In this document: one piece after another, positions 5,732 to 6,146 of the stretch
Position numbering within the stretch: position 1 is the first letter of the stretch
How the letters are laid out: each line of letters opens with the position of its first letter
Assembly: GCA_038232215.1 (NCBI GenBank)
Contig: JBBSIG010000159.1
Location: forward strand, 1-6,146
Origin: JBBSIG01 sp038232215
GTDB lineage: Bacteria; Actinomycetota; Thermoleophilia; Gaiellales; Gaiellaceae
Length of the DNA: 6,146 bases
Direction: 5' to 3'
The notes under the pieces: generated by a model
Told to the model about the DNA's origin: nothing
Databases searched by the model: none
What the model saw: the letters and a program-made list of their open reading frames with translations, nothing else
Made by a program: the position numbers and the translations under genes

Positions 5732-6146
5732 TCAGCTCTTGACCTGCACCACGTCGTACGCCGCGTTCGTACCGCTGGCCGTGCCGAAGCGGGCGTTGAC
5801 GACGTACAGCCGACTGCCCAGACGGTCGATCGACGTGGGTACGTCGAAGTCCGCGTCCGTGAGCGTGCGTGAGACGGTCCCGCTCGTGAGGTTTCCCACG
5901 AGCTGCACGACTGCGATCCTGTTGTCGCGGTTCTGCACGACGTAGAGCACCTTGCCGCGCAGCAGGATGCCGTCGCCGTTCACCAGGGCGACGCCGCCAA
6001 GGTCCACTGCCTTGGCTGTTCCGGTCCTCGGGTCGATCGCGAAGAGCTTGCCGGTCGCGCTCTGGACGGCCAGCAGCGTCTTCCCGTTCGCGGCGGCCTC
6101 GATTCCGTTCAGGTTGAACCCCGATACGAGCTGGAAGTCACCGCTC
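5732..6146 (-). CDS. SMP-30/YncE-like beta-propeller protein, C-terminal part (gene starts beyond the window)
   Basis: On the minus strand an open frame enters from the right edge and ends at TGA 5734-5732, giving 137 visible residues. It shows repeated propeller-blade strands: NGKTLLAVQSATGKLFAID, then RGKVLYVVQNRDNRIAVVQL, then LGSRLYVVNARFG. Loops such as GFNLNGIEA and DADFDVPTSID lie between them. This matches the C-terminal blades of an actinobacterial secreted family resembling SMP-30/gluconolactonase and YncE-type propellers, which are sometimes loosely annotated as superoxide dismutase. No catalytic metal ligands can be verified in this part, so an enzymatic role should not be assumed. 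An in-frame GTG at 6007 is internal, because the blades continue upstream of it. The gene converges on the secreted-protein gene with 36 bases between and no recognisable shared terminator. Confidence 0.8.
   Translation of the reverse strand, partial: SGDFQLVSGFNLNGIEAAANGKTLLAVQSATGKLFAIDPRTGTAKAVDLGGVALVNGDGILLRGKVLYVVQNRDNRIAVVQLVGNLTSGTVSRTLTDADFDVPTSIDRLGSRLYVVNARFGTASGTNAAYDVVQVKS

Noticed and set aside
1..6146. CRISPR arrays, tRNA or rRNA genes, insertion sequences, phage genes
   Set aside because: I saw no regularly spaced repeats, tRNA-like cloverleaf arms, rRNA motifs, transposase motifs or terminal inverted repeats in the window.

Overview
This is a GC-rich chromosomal fragment with dense genes on both strands, most likely from a soil actinobacterium. 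The style of its secreted and beta-propeller proteins suggests the class Thermoleophilia. That placement is my inference from protein style and base composition; no marker gene in the window fixes it. The layout is mostly ordinary housekeeping and accessory sequence. I found no convincing new multi-gene system.

Left part (1-945): the tail of a Phd/VapB-type antitoxin gene is followed at once by the wreck of its PIN-domain VapC toxin, which is internally deleted and frameshifted. Convergent to it lies a DUF3024-type gene on the minus strand, broken by two frameshifts. Centre (946-3348): an intact minus-strand gene for phosphoenolpyruvate carboxylase (ppc) that carries every catalytic and allosteric motif I looked for.

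Right of ppc (3349-4609): a divergent intergenic stretch leads into a MarR-family regulator relic. The relic has lost most of its front half and carries two further frameshifts. Its stop codon directly abuts the start codon of an intact DsbA-like thioredoxin-fold protein (TAGATG). The pair was presumably an operon in which the regulator has decayed and the enzyme-like partner has survived. After a 183-base gap come a secreted six-cysteine protein with two Ig-like regions (4793-5695) and, convergent to it, the C-terminal end of a beta-propeller protein that runs off the right edge of the window.

The most notable feature is the cluster of three independently broken accessory genes around undamaged genes. 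The 2.4-kb ppc frame and two other long frames are uninterrupted, so pervasive indel errors in the assembly are not the simplest explanation. Local read errors at the three loci cannot be excluded from sequence alone.
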